Below, piece after piece: positions 31,839-40,000 of a DNA stretch of 40,000 bases. This DNA is from Chrysomallon squamiferum. Its lineage: Eukaryota; Mollusca; Gastropoda; Neomphalida; Peltospiridae. Positions within the stretch are counted from its first letter, which is position 1. Each line of letters begins with the position of its first letter. The notes below the pieces were generated by a model that was not told where the DNA came from, did no database searches, and saw only the letters and a program-made list of their open reading frames with translations. The position numbers and the translations under genes are program-made. The stretch spans positions 356,305-396,304 of the forward strand of contig CM022677.1 in assembly GCA_012295275.1 (NCBI GenBank), written 5' to 3'.

Positions 31839-32370
31839 TCCGGATTGTATTGAGATCAGATCGCGGACTGTGCGAGAATATGACTGTGTGTTTATTGTTG
31901 CTGTGTTTTACCCACAGCATGGCTCTGATGATGGCTACCAATTCGGCCGTATACACCGAAAGGTGATTTCTGATACGGCCGAATTGTATGCATGTGGGTT
32001 TGTTTGTGTGATCTTGGGCTATGAAGGCGAATCCTACTCTCTGTTGGATGCTGTATTCCGACATGAGGCTGTCGGATGGTCTTGTGTTTGGCAGGTGGCC
32101 GATCATCCTGAGGGCACTTGATTGAATTGTGTCTAGTTTTTTTAAATAGAGTTTGGGAGCATTCGAGTAAGCCGTGGCTCCGTAGTCGAGCTTGGAGAGA
32201 ATACACGCTTTGTGTATCAAAATCAGCGTTGACTCGTTTGCTCCCCAACTGGTTCCGGAAATTAACTTTAGAAGATTGATTGTTTTTTTGCAGGATGCAA
32301 TTATGTTGTGTATATGGCATCGGAAGTTGAGTTCACTGTCGAATTTTGAATGTCTTTGTTTGTGTTATGA
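31839..32370 (-). pseudogene. LINE family 1, copy C: heavily deleted remnant
   Basis: Matches LINE copy A at both ends of the piece but lacks about 380 bp (1835-2216 of copy A; junction near 32042) and about 3.9 kb (2532-6473 of copy A; junction at 32370). What is left encodes the start of the RNase H (HLSVYTAELVAIIRAMLWV) and part of the linker (LILIHKACILSKLDYGATA). Unlike copies A and B it retains the bases gttcactgtcga near 32333, which are missing from the other two and whose loss helps shift their frame. Confidence 0.85.
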
Positions 32371-33561
32371 CGAGATAAAGATAAGATATATCGGTTATTT
32401 AAGATATCGGAAAGTAAAAGACCAAAGACGAACAAACAGTAAAAAAAAAAAAAAAAAAAAAAGTAACAATAATAGAAAAGCCTACAAATAATATAAATAA
32501 GAATTTAAGTCTAAATAAATAAAGAAAATGGTACAGTATCTTTTTCGTTTCTGAATTCCGCTCAGTAAGCACAATCCGTCCGTTAGTATTCTTCACAGCT
32601 TCTCTTCCGGGCTTGCACCATGTCGACCATCACGGTGGAGAGTCTGTTGTGAGATATTCCATCTCGTTCAAAACGCGTGCCGCTACTTATACACCAATAG
32701 CTACAGCTCTGCAGATAGCCTTTCTGAATTTACTTTGAAGCTTTTAATACCAGTCTAGAGTTACTTAAACCCCAGTGTTTCTTAGTTTATAAAATAACGG
32801 AACTTCCCCTAATTATATAATACAGCTTCTAAATAGCACATGTACATCTGCATACGCTCTGCTATTTAGTTTTTGTGTATATACCACCATTTTCTGTCAT
32901 TAATTAGGTAAACAGTTAACGACTGTAAAAATATAAATTATAAACATAATTATACAAGATAGCTAAATAACTATTATCGTAATATAATAAGATATTTAAG
33001 ATGGAATGTAGGAGATATTCTGCTTTAATGGGCATATAACAATAAAGATTTAGTGAAATTCTATAATTCACTACAAAGAAAACAAAATTACAATTAAAAA
33101 CAAGTCTCGCAAAGAGGCACTAATGAGGTTGTCACACCGTACCAAGCTGGTTAGCACTGAAAGTTTTTTTATTTTAGTTTTTTTTTAAATATAGCTGCAT
33201 AAAAAATACAATCTTTACTGATGAAATACGACACAAAATGAAAACTGGTTTGCTTTATGACTGCAGATGAATGAAACTGGCTGATGGTATAAATCGTGTA
33301 ATTTTACAATGCGTATTAATTAGAGTATGTTTAAATACTGCTGTTCAGAAATGTGTTATGATGGTTCACTGTGGAGTGTTATAAAGAGAGGACTGTCACG
33401 TGGTCACACCTTTAAACACCTTGGATGTTTTATTAAGGCTCAGTGTACGGTAACAAGGTGCTTTAATGGCCACCTAACAAGGAATATAAACGCTAAATTG
33501 ACAGCAAACTATATAAATCAGTAAGTCTACCTATCCACTATACAAGTTAAGGTGTGCCAAA

Positions 33562-33596
<35 letters not shown>

Positions 33597-33954
33597 ATAT
33601 GTAACAAAATGAATACAAGAAAATGAAATTTAAAAGAAAAAATTGTATGACTCTACTTTACAAGAGTATTTATAAATAATGTCAGTTTTCGGATAAAATA
33701 AATAGAAACATTTCTGTATAATATATTATCAATAGGATTGCAAATAAATATATAATTTTTATGTAGTGTACATTTCGAAAAGGGCATTTTGTGGGTCCTC
33801 AGTCTTTTGTGAGGGCATTAAACTAAAACAGAAATTGGTCTATCAATCACTATATTTTTATACGATAATGTTTTCTTGCTGTCAGTATTATTAGTCTATG
33901 CTAATTTAAAAAAGAAATGTTTATGCTCATTTTTACATGCATGCTATTTCTTAC

Positions 33955-34353
33955 CTCAGTGGAAATGCTTCATCGCTTTTTCCGGGTGGACCATAACCGC
34001 TTAATCCCGATATGTTCCGAGCAGAGCCAAATTTGTTTACGATGTCTTCCGAAAGTTGGCTAGAAAGATTAGCGGTTACTTTATAACAACAAGGAGGACA
34101 GTTGCAATTATCAGTATCTGCAAAGCCTTCTCCTGTGGGATTTAAATAGAACACAAAGTTATTTAAGTCAGAAATACCATGGGGCGTGCTCAGAAAAAGT
34201 ATGTCGGGCGATAAAGAAAGAATCGTCTGATCGACAGTTTTGCAGGCTTCGTGAATTTTCCACGCTTCTTGTTTTGCTGTGTGGTTGGTTGTATTGAAAT
34301 GTTTCGGATCCAGAGCAATTCCGCCGTGCGGCAGAACGAACCCGGCCAGTAGT
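33955..34353 (-). CDS. LigB-type extradiol dioxygenase-like protein, N-terminal exon
   Basis: A 399-nt exon on the minus strand between an acceptor (TTTATCTTTCTCCAG before 34353) and a donor (GTAAGA after 33955). It reads LLAGFVLPHGGIALDPKHF, then LSPDILFLSTPHGISDLNNF and a cysteine pair CNCPPCC. The PHG and STPHG phrases match the two N-terminal His motifs of LigB-type ring-opening dioxygenases, which bind iron. Alternatively the frame could begin at 34409 with MFFAIVIVFFTSLDLS, which resembles a signal peptide. It lies downstream of the C-terminal exons at 35393-36085 on the same strand, so it must belong to a second, tandem gene. Its continuation is not found in the window. Confidence 0.65.
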
Positions 34354-34499
34354 CTGGAGAAAGATAAATCAAGTGATGTGAAAAACACAATCACAATTGC
34401 AAAAAACATCTCGACTTTCTATTTCGTTCTTAAATCATATGACTCTAGAGTTACCTGCCCTTCTGTGTTTTTCCTTAAAGAGCAACAATACATCTGAAG

Positions 34500-35392
34500 G
34501 AAATAGTATTTTATTTGTTAATGATAATCGATAGGAGTTAAAAATCTATATTATCGCCTTGTTAATTTATAAGAGTTGGTTTTCTGAATTTTCCCAATAG
34601 TTAATTTTTTGTTGATGTTTTGTTTTTTCTTCTTTTATGAATTTGTTTGTCATTTTCATCGTCATCATCATCAGCAGCAGCTGCAGCATCATTATTACCA
34701 TTATTTTATTGTTATTTTTATGGGCAAAGGGCGTGTACATGAAACGTTAAGCGATGCATCACAGTAGTTTCTATCAATACATTGTTTTAGAAAAACGTTC
34801 TTTAAAACAGATTTATAGAAGACTACATGGTTGCTTTGGAGTAACATCAAACTTTATTATTATCATTATCATCATCATCATCATTATTATTATTATTATC
34901 ATCATTATTAAAAGTTGATTTGTAAGTGAGAAAATCTGAGGTAATAATGGCGTATTACTTTAGCTCGTTTTCAGCGGCCGCGCCTCACATTTTTCTTTCG
35001 TAATTCAACATCATCGAAGCTGTAATAACATGTTGTAGATAACGCTGCATCCGAAACACTGTGTTACCTGTAAGTGTGATAGGCCTGCTGAACAGGCCTA
35101 CACGTCTACAGACACAGTCAGTGACGATCAAAGGCAAGTTGTGTTAAAAGAAGTATACAAGTACAGAAGTGTGATCACTTCACATGTAAAATGGAACTGG
35201 AGTCTGTAGCGAAAAAAAACCAAGACTTCCCAGCTAAATATTCATTGTTGTTGTTGGTATTATTTACTATTACCGTCATTATCATCATCATCATGATAAT
35301 TATTATAATTATTATTTTTGTTGTCGTTGTTGTTGTTGTATAATTTTTCTTCATTTCCATATGAAATGTTTTGTTCATTCTTCTTTTCATCT
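34500..35392. other. Intergenic or intron DNA with ATC/ATT triplets
   Basis: Contains (ATC)n and (ATT)n runs (34662-34716, 34855-34912, 35278-35340), a short cag-cag-ctg-cag cluster and AT-rich DNA. It separates the stop of one dioxygenase-like gene from the first exon of the next. No promoter was identified. Confidence 0.4.
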
Positions 35393-35602
35393 CTAAAGGA
35401 ATGATGCTACCATCATACCGTAGTAACTTGGATGATAGTTTGCTAAAACGTTTGGTAACCATGACGACAGCCCGGCAGTTTCTAACAGACCATGTAACAT
35501 GACTAGACCCGTGTAACCACACGACAGCGCGCGATCGACTAGTCCAGCCGCTCTGTTCAACAGCAACATGCCGTCCAGAGTCGCTGCCCACTCACCAACA
35601 GC
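35393..35602 (-). CDS. LigB-type dioxygenase-like protein, C-terminal exon
   Basis: The acceptor TTTCAG precedes 35602 and the frame runs 69 codons to TAG at 35393-35395. It starts AVGEWAATLDGMLLLNRAAG and contains GYTGLVMLHGLLE and NYHPSYYGMMVASFL. The last phrase is typical of the C-terminal strand of LigB/AmmeMemo-type proteins. The phase joins exactly with the exon at 35955-36085 (codon boundary). Together they encode the C-terminal half of the domain. The substrate cannot be inferred, as animal members are poorly characterised. Confidence 0.7.
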   Translation of the reverse strand, partial: AVGEWAATLDGMLLLNRAAGLVDRALSCGYTGLVMLHGLLETAGLSSWLPNVLANYHPSYYGMMVASFL

Positions 35603-35954
35603 CTGAAATATTCAAATAATGAGAACCATCGTGACAACTGTATTAATGAAAAAAAAAAAAATATGATCAGTTATGTACTAATCACACAAGTCTTTCAACA
35701 CTGAAGACAAAACAGTCGCAGCATGTTCTTTCCTACCCATAACATTAAACATAAATAGTTTTAGAAATCATCCCAAACGTCAGTTACATTCATTAATTCA
35801 AACAAATAAATAAGCTTGTTTAACACCTACTAATCATAAATATAAAAATATGCTCATGTGCTATTACAAAACGTATCTGCTTTGATACAGTTGTTCTGGT
35901 GAAATTTTAAAGTGTTTTTCAAAGGTTCAAGCACGACTGACTGGTTGTACTTAC

Positions 35955-36085
35955 ATGGTCGAATGGCTCTGATGCGTTGGAGTAGCCGTATGGGTCAGTG
36001 CTGAGATGCGTGTGTGCGAGGTCAGCGCTGATGATGACAACAACACGCTCTGGCGCGTCTTCCAAATACCTGTATAAATCAGCAC
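35955..36085 (-). CDS. LigB-type dioxygenase-like protein, internal exon
   Basis: A 131-nt exon with acceptor TTTCAG and donor GTAAGT. It reads ADLYRYLEDAPERVVVIIS then ADLAHTHLSTDPYGYSN and EPFDH. The ADLAH phrase corresponds to the GDLSH-like motif of the family, with the His probably at or near the metal site, and PYGY is also conserved. A truncated copy is at 8931-9040. Confidence 0.72.
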
Positions 36086-36888
36086 CTGAAATTGATACAC
36101 AGACAGGTAAAAGTTTAATTAATGAAGCAAATACCAACTTGTTATTTAGGCAGTTTGCTGTGTGACGTGTTAACGTAAGCTGAATTCAAAGATAATGGCA
36201 ACAGTTCAAAATTAGACATTTGCGAAACTCAAAATTGAAATATTTTTCATAATATTACAAACGTTCATTATGTTGTGATTTGTTCTTTTTTAATCTTAAT
36301 TACAGTCCATCCTCTTTATAATATTGACAGAAACTCTCAGTTAAATTTGTCATTACAAGGAGTTGGGTGATAAGCTAACTTAAAGGATTTTAGGTAGTGC
36401 CATATGTCATGTGACTAGTCTGAGTGGTATTAGTACGTGAAAGGGCAACAGACTATAATAACGTCACGTGACGAGGTTTTAATTATCTCAGACAGTTTAA
36501 CTATTAAATGACTATTCTGTATCCACAAGAGAACAATACCACAAACACGAATTCAGTATGGATAATTGTTTGATATAATATATATATATATATATGCTGT
36601 TTACACAAATTAACCCTCAAGGGTAATATATAGTTACATAGTTAAATCTAGGATTCCACGATACGTTATCAAAGCAAATAGCGTTGACAAATAATACAAA
36701 ACTAATTCAGCCCAGTTGGTTACTTGATCTTTCTAAATAATCTTTTAATTATTAAAATACGTTATCTTTGTTTTTATAAATGTAAGCACCACAGAATAAC
36801 ACTATGAAAAATTCAACAGAAATAGATTTAGCCATCTTCAATCATTCAAGATGTATGTTACATATACAAAACATTAAACCATAATTAC

Positions 36889-36945
36889 CATTGTCTGCGT
36901 TTTCCTTTGTCTTGTGCAGACAAAGACTCTCAAGAAGGGCACTGA
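36889..36945 (-). CDS. LigB-type dioxygenase-like protein, upstream exon (partial)
   Basis: Reads SALLESLCLHKTKENADN and ends at an AATG/GTAATT donor, with a split glycine codon that continues into 36085. The upstream boundary is not clear: the equivalent in F (9866-9940) has more coding-like sequence (NEISLIS) that is missing here, and F' homology stops close by. This locus may therefore have lost its N-terminal exons and be a pseudogene. Confidence 0.45.
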
Positions 36946-37059
36946 TCAATGAATGGAATGGAATGGAAACTCTTTTTACGTGCCCACGTCCAAATCAAGG
37001 TTCAGCCACGCCTATCACGGATCCGATCTCTGGGATCGCCAGGGATGGGTTCCTGGACA

Positions 37060-37170
37060 GGAGAGGAGAGGGGAAGGGGAAGTGGAAGGGGAAAGGGAAG
37101 GGGAAGGGGGAAGAGGAAGGGGAAGGGAAAGTGGAAGGGGACTGGGACGGTGAAGGTGCATTTGAATTGG
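37060..37170 (+). repeat. G-rich polypurine tract (GGGGAA)n-like
   Basis: More than ten runs of three to five G separated by A/GA on the plus strand. It could form G-quadruplex or triplex structures. Frames across it encode GKGK or GEGE repeats and are not genes. It begins shortly after F' homology ends. Confidence 0.85.
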
Positions 37171-37224
37171 GCAACTTGGAATAAACCTTTGAGTGGTTTT
37201 TAGTTAATAAGATCCAAAAGGGTG

Positions 37225-37470
37225 CAGTAGATATACATATATACAGACCCATACACATACATACATATACAGATATATAGATATATATACCTATATACAT
37301 ACATACACATACACATATTTACATATACATATGCATTGGGCATTGTTTGAGGGGTTTTATTTATTTATATTTATTTATTTATTTATTTGTTTATTTATTT
37401 ATTTATTTACTTAGTTTTTACTATTATATAACGAGAGAGAGAGAGGAAAGAAGAAAAAAAACTCGTAGTT
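37225..37470. repeat. ATAC/CATA and TTTA microsatellites
   Basis: Interrupted tacata and atatac motifs (37225-37335), a TTTA array (37352-37412) and a short GA run (37433-37444). Confidence 0.85.
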
Positions 37471-37477
37471 CATCGTG

Positions 37478-37822
37478 TCGGGCACGTTTTTGTTGTTGTT
37501 AGCGTCGCGTTGTTGTATGTTTTCGTTGTTGTTAGCGTCGCGTTGTTGTGTGTTTTTGTTGTTGTTAGCGTCGCGTTGTTGTATGTTTTTGTTGTTGTTA
37601 GCGTCGCGTTGTTGTATGTTTTTGTTGTTGTTAGCGTCGCGTTGTTGTATGTTTTTGTTGTTGTTAGCGTCGCGTTGTTGTTTGTTTTGTTGTTGTTAGC
37701 GTCGCGTTGTTGTATGTTTTTGTTGTTGTTAGCGTCGCGTTGTTGTATGTTTTTGTTGTTGTTAGCGTCGCGTTGTTGTATGTTTTTGTTGTTGTTAGCG
37801 TCGCGTTGTTGTATGTTTTTGG
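37478..37822. repeat. 33-bp minisatellite, 10 units
   Basis: Each unit carries agcgtcgcgttgttgtatg then tttttgttgttgtt. Ten agcgtcgcg marks are seen, 33 bp apart except one 32-bp unit (about 37668-37699). Because 33 is a multiple of three, all frames stay open; on the minus strand the unit encodes an 11-residue repeat (NIQQRDANNNK) that changes frame at the 32-bp unit. It sits beside the 3' end of LINE family 2 and may be an expansion of its tail. No gene is claimed. Confidence 0.92.
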
Positions 37823-37927
37823 AGTTGTTTGGCCGCAAATCTGTCGAAAGGGAGGTTACCAGTTGGTTCTGGGGTTAGATAGGGATATGTTTATATTATG
37901 TAGTAGTTTATGAAATTGTCTCTGTGT

Positions 37928-38870
37928 TTATATTTTGATTTTTGTTGCTTCCACGTATCGCATTATGAGGTTGTCTACTTGTTTCTTTAAGTGTTTGGGA
38001 GAGTTGAAAATGTCAACTGGGGTAAATCTGATGTTTGTTAAAGCTGTGTTTAGTTTGCGTCTGTCCTTGTCGTACTTCGTGCAATAGAACAGATAGTGTC
38101 TGACGTTGTCCAGTTTATGGCATGTGCCGCACTTGTTACTCACAGTGTTGTCGAGTCTGTGTCTACTGTCGTTTAGTCCGAAGGTCACTCCCACTCTGAG
38201 ACGGGTTAAAGTTTGAGTTGTTTTGTTGTTGTCTGAGAGTGGGCTGGGCGAGTTTACTTTCGGTTTAATTATGTAATGCCATAGTCTAGTTTTGTTGTCC
38301 CAGTTTTGTTGCCACGATTCTGTTAGCTTATTGTGCGCTATGGTCATGATTTCGTTAACGTTGTATTTAGAGTCAAAGTCGATCGTGTCGTCTTCTAGCG
38401 AGTGTTTTGCGTTTTTGTCTGCCAGCTCGTTTCCAGTAACACCCACGTGAGCGGGTACCCACTCGAAGATGACCTTGTGTCCTTTGTAGTTGATACAGTT
38501 TGCGAGTTCGATAATCTCTCTAATGTACTGGGAGGTGCTGAATTTGAGTTTGCACAGAGCTTGCAATGAGCTGATGGAGTCAGTCAGTATGAAGTATTTC
38601 TTTTTCGTGTTTGTCACATAAGTTTAAGTGGACCCATTTAAGTGCTGAGAGAATAGCTATTAGTTCCGCAGTAAAGACGGATAGGTTGTTAGGCAGTCTA
38701 CCTCTGTAGTTGAAGGGTTGGTCGGGTAGTTCCGGCCTGACATGAAAGGCCATGCCCGTTCTTCTCGTGAGAGGGTCTTTGGAGCCGTCTGTATAGACCT
38801 GTATGAAGTCCGAGTAGTGGTCGCTTAATGCTGCTCTAAAAATTACGTTTTTAAAAGGGTCGTGTTCCGT
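37928..38870 (-). pseudogene. LINE family 2 ORF2 C-terminus: RNase H and tail, one frameshift
   Basis: YTDGSKDP lies at about 38781-38795 and FTAELIAILSALKWV follows, then a frameshift near 38620. The frame from 38617 continues with ILTDSISSLQALCK and WVPAHVGVTGNELADKNAK, giving the usual acidic active-site set (D, E, D, D). The C-terminal tail has C-x2-C-x7-H-x4-C (CGTCHKLDNVRHYLFYC) and a normal stop at 37928. RNase H removes template RNA after target-primed reverse transcription. The frameshift makes the copy inactive. Confidence 0.85.
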
Positions 38871-39581
38871 CTTCGATACTTCCTGTCTAAGCGTTAGAGG
38901 TATGTCTAGTTGTTTTATTGTTCATGGGGGTTCTAAGGGTGGAGGGTTGTTTTCGAGTTCTAGGTCCAGTAGGTTTAGTCTGTTTGCTGTCCTGTGTATG
39001 ATGTTAAGTGATGTCGTTGATGTAGGGTAGGCTGTTTGGGATTATTGTGTTTATGGGATGGGTGGGGATTAGATTTTTGATTTTGAACCAGTGTTTGAGA
39101 CTCTGTTTGCTGCGTCGGATTCGCAGCGGTAGCATGTTCAGTTCCACAAACAGACTGTCCGTCGTGTGCCTGGGAAGACCCTGGCAACAATTCTTAGTGC
39201 CTTGTTGTATACCGTGTCTAGTCGGTTTAGTTGGTATTCAGACATACCGCTGAACGCCTGGGACCCATACTGGAGTCTTCACACTACTAGTGCTTCGAAC
39301 ACCATCAAGAGAGATTTTCTGTCAGCTCCCCATTTGGCGTTCGAAAGCACTTTCAGTAAATTCATGTATTTTGTGCGTGTGTTGAGTGTGTTGGTGATGT
39401 GCTGTTTGAAGGTAAGGCACCTGTCGAAGGTGACTCCCAGGAATCTGACTACGTTTACTTGTGGGAATTTTGCGTTGTTGTAATGTAGGTCTATTTTATT
39501 GTGTTTATTGTTAGTATTTCTCCCAAAGGTTATGGTGACAGTCTTGGATTGGGAGATAGTGACTCCCCAGGTTTCCGCCTG
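38871..39581 (-). pseudogene. LINE family 2 ORF2 linker between RT and RNase H, degraded
   Basis: Lies between the RT fragment and RNase H on the same strand. No single frame persists; short frames with LINE-like composition are broken several times. It is assigned by position and strand rather than by motif. Confidence 0.55.
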
Positions 39582-39845
39582 TTAGTTATTTAAGTATTTT
39601 AGCATATCTGTTTTGATTTGTTTAAGACAGTTTCCAGCACGCCAAAAGGCTGTGTCATCCGCAAATAGTCCTATACTAAGCTTAGCTGCAGTTTTCGAGT
39701 TAGTGGCTAGAGTATGTGCTAGGTCATTAATACAAATGCTAAAAAGAGTAGGGGCGATAACTGAACCCTGGGGGATTCCATTCTCCAAATCCAACCTGTC
39801 TGAGAAGTTTTCGTCTACATTGACCGTAAAGGATCTGTTTTTCAA
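39582..39845 (-). pseudogene. LINE family 2 reverse transcriptase fragment
   Basis: An 87-residue frame with LENGIPQGSVIAPTLFSICI (fingers/palm motif) and LFADDTAFWRAG carrying the catalytic FADD. A stop at its C-end follows KYLNN. The upstream part of the RT, including the first catalytic Asp motif, is missing because the element is cut near 39885. Confidence 0.85.
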
Positions 39846-39885
39846 GAATCTTCTATAAAGCTTCTATTATGCCCATGTTGTAGAC

Positions 39886-40000
39886 GACCCGACCCGACCT
39901 GACCCGAACCGATCCTACCCGAGTGTAGCCGAACGGAGCTGAGCTGAGCTGAGCTGAGATCGGTTCCCATGACAACGGCGAGACGAACGTTAGAAAACTG
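39886..40000. mobile_element. Right half of a third foldback element, cut by window end
   Basis: Starts with the (CCCGA)n stretch, then gagctgag repeats (one extra unit pair compared with 12068-12140), then the right inverted end from ggttcccatgacaacgg to aaaactg at the window edge. It lacks the left half and is joined directly to LINE family 2, which implies a recombination or deletion at (CCCGA)n. Confidence 0.75.

Larger units (their letters stand above)
28086..31839 (+). mobile_element. 5S-carrying composite repeat, copy 3
   Basis: Contains the whole module series: TG/CG tract and M1 (28244), microsatellites, M2 (28685), foldback element (28862-29432), K2 block, CTA/TTA array, T-rich DNA, 5S, polypyrimidine, a second TG/CG tract with M1 (30581), the segment 30870-31010, block K, M2 (31416) and a third M1 (31725), then the junction with LINE copy C at 31839. 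The left end joins a coding-like segment rather than LINE RNase H, so this copy was rearranged on the left. It shares segments with both copy 1 (30434-30660) and copy 2 (30870-31060), which each lack the other's. Confidence 0.65.
32371..36950. repeat. Duplicated flank F', copy 2 (pairs with 6473-9950)
   Basis: A direct copy of F, the same orientation and 26 kb away. It has a 190-bp segment (33046-33232) and a 2.1-kb segment (33893-35975, carrying two dioxygenase-like exons) absent from F, and lacks the 1.2 kb at 7455-8631. It includes an (AAAT)n run at 33556-33598. The duplication extends leftward through the LINE into the 5S composite. Confidence 0.88.
37860..39885 (-). mobile_element. LINE family 2 (I-type), 5'-truncated
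   Basis: On the minus strand, fragments of RT (39582-39845), a linker and a full RNase H plus zinc-like tail (37928 to about 38870). Protein similarity to LINE family 1 is only partial (IPQGSVIAPTLF versus IPQGSVISPTLF; different tails), so it is a separate family of the same group. The 5' end is cut near 39885 by the half foldback element; the 3' end is between 37928 and the minisatellite. Confidence 0.85.

Noticed and set aside
36891-37203. GKGKGKGEEEGEG-type frames
   Set aside because: Translated polypurine tract; the overlapping minus-strand exon at 36889-36945 is better supported.
37478-37822. CRISPR-like array
   Set aside because: Units are directly adjacent without unique spacers; it is a minisatellite.
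37510-37878. Plus-strand 122-codon frame reading VVVSVALLYVF repeats
   Set aside because: It resembles membrane segments only because of the 33-bp minisatellite; frames on all strands are open for the same reason.

Overview
The window is animal nuclear DNA: intron-split coding fragments, Pol III-type 5S rRNA genes, abundant microsatellites, and non-LTR retrotransposons of the I/Nimb type (zinc-knuckle ORF1; ORF2 with endonuclease, reverse transcriptase and RNase H). The 5S sequence is of invertebrate type and Nimb-like LINEs are well known from snails, so a mollusc or other lophotrochozoan is the best guess. This is an inference, not proven by any single gene. There is no bacterial, phage or CRISPR content. 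Most long open frames are translations of simple repeats.

Layout. (1) 1-1570: copy 1 of a composite, protein-less repeat carrying a 5S rRNA gene, cut by the window start. (2) 1571 to about 6400, minus strand: LINE family 1 copy A, with frameshifts, ending abruptly inside its RNase H. (3) about 6473-9950: flank F, with exon fragments of a LigB-type dioxygenase-like gene. (4) about 10265-10932, minus strand: the missing RNase H C-half and 3' end of LINE family 1. (5) 10933-14126: copy 2 of the 5S composite, inserted inside the RNase H of this LINE and bounded by a ~20-bp direct repeat. (6) 14127-15530: the rest of that LINE (copy B), cut off by a 71-bp satellite (15538-16800). (7) 16803-18180: degenerate tetranucleotide DNA. 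(8) 18.2-28.1 kb: AT-rich, mostly unassigned DNA with a few coding-like exons. (9) 28086-31839: 5S composite copy 3. (10) 31840-32370: LINE copy C, reduced by two deletions. (11) 32371-36950: flank F', a second direct copy of F that keeps more of the dioxygenase-like gene. (12) 36950-37830: G-rich tract and 33-bp minisatellite. (13) about 37860-39885, minus strand: LINE family 2, diverged from family 1. (14) 39886-40000: half of a foldback element.

How it fits together. The same breakpoint (a ~20-bp site in the RNase H coding region) joins the 5S composite to the LINE in all three copies. The simplest history is one insertion of a 5S-bearing element into a LINE, followed by duplication of the whole block (composite + LINE + F) and later deletions. 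Each 5S copy keeps a TATA-like box at -30, the internal control region and a T-run terminator, so they could be dispersed functional 5S genes or the promoter of the mobile unit. The only plausible host gene sequence is the LigB-type dioxygenase-like locus (8.9-9.9 kb remnant; 33.9-36.9 kb fuller copy) and an unrecognised decayed gene around 24.6-28.1 kb.
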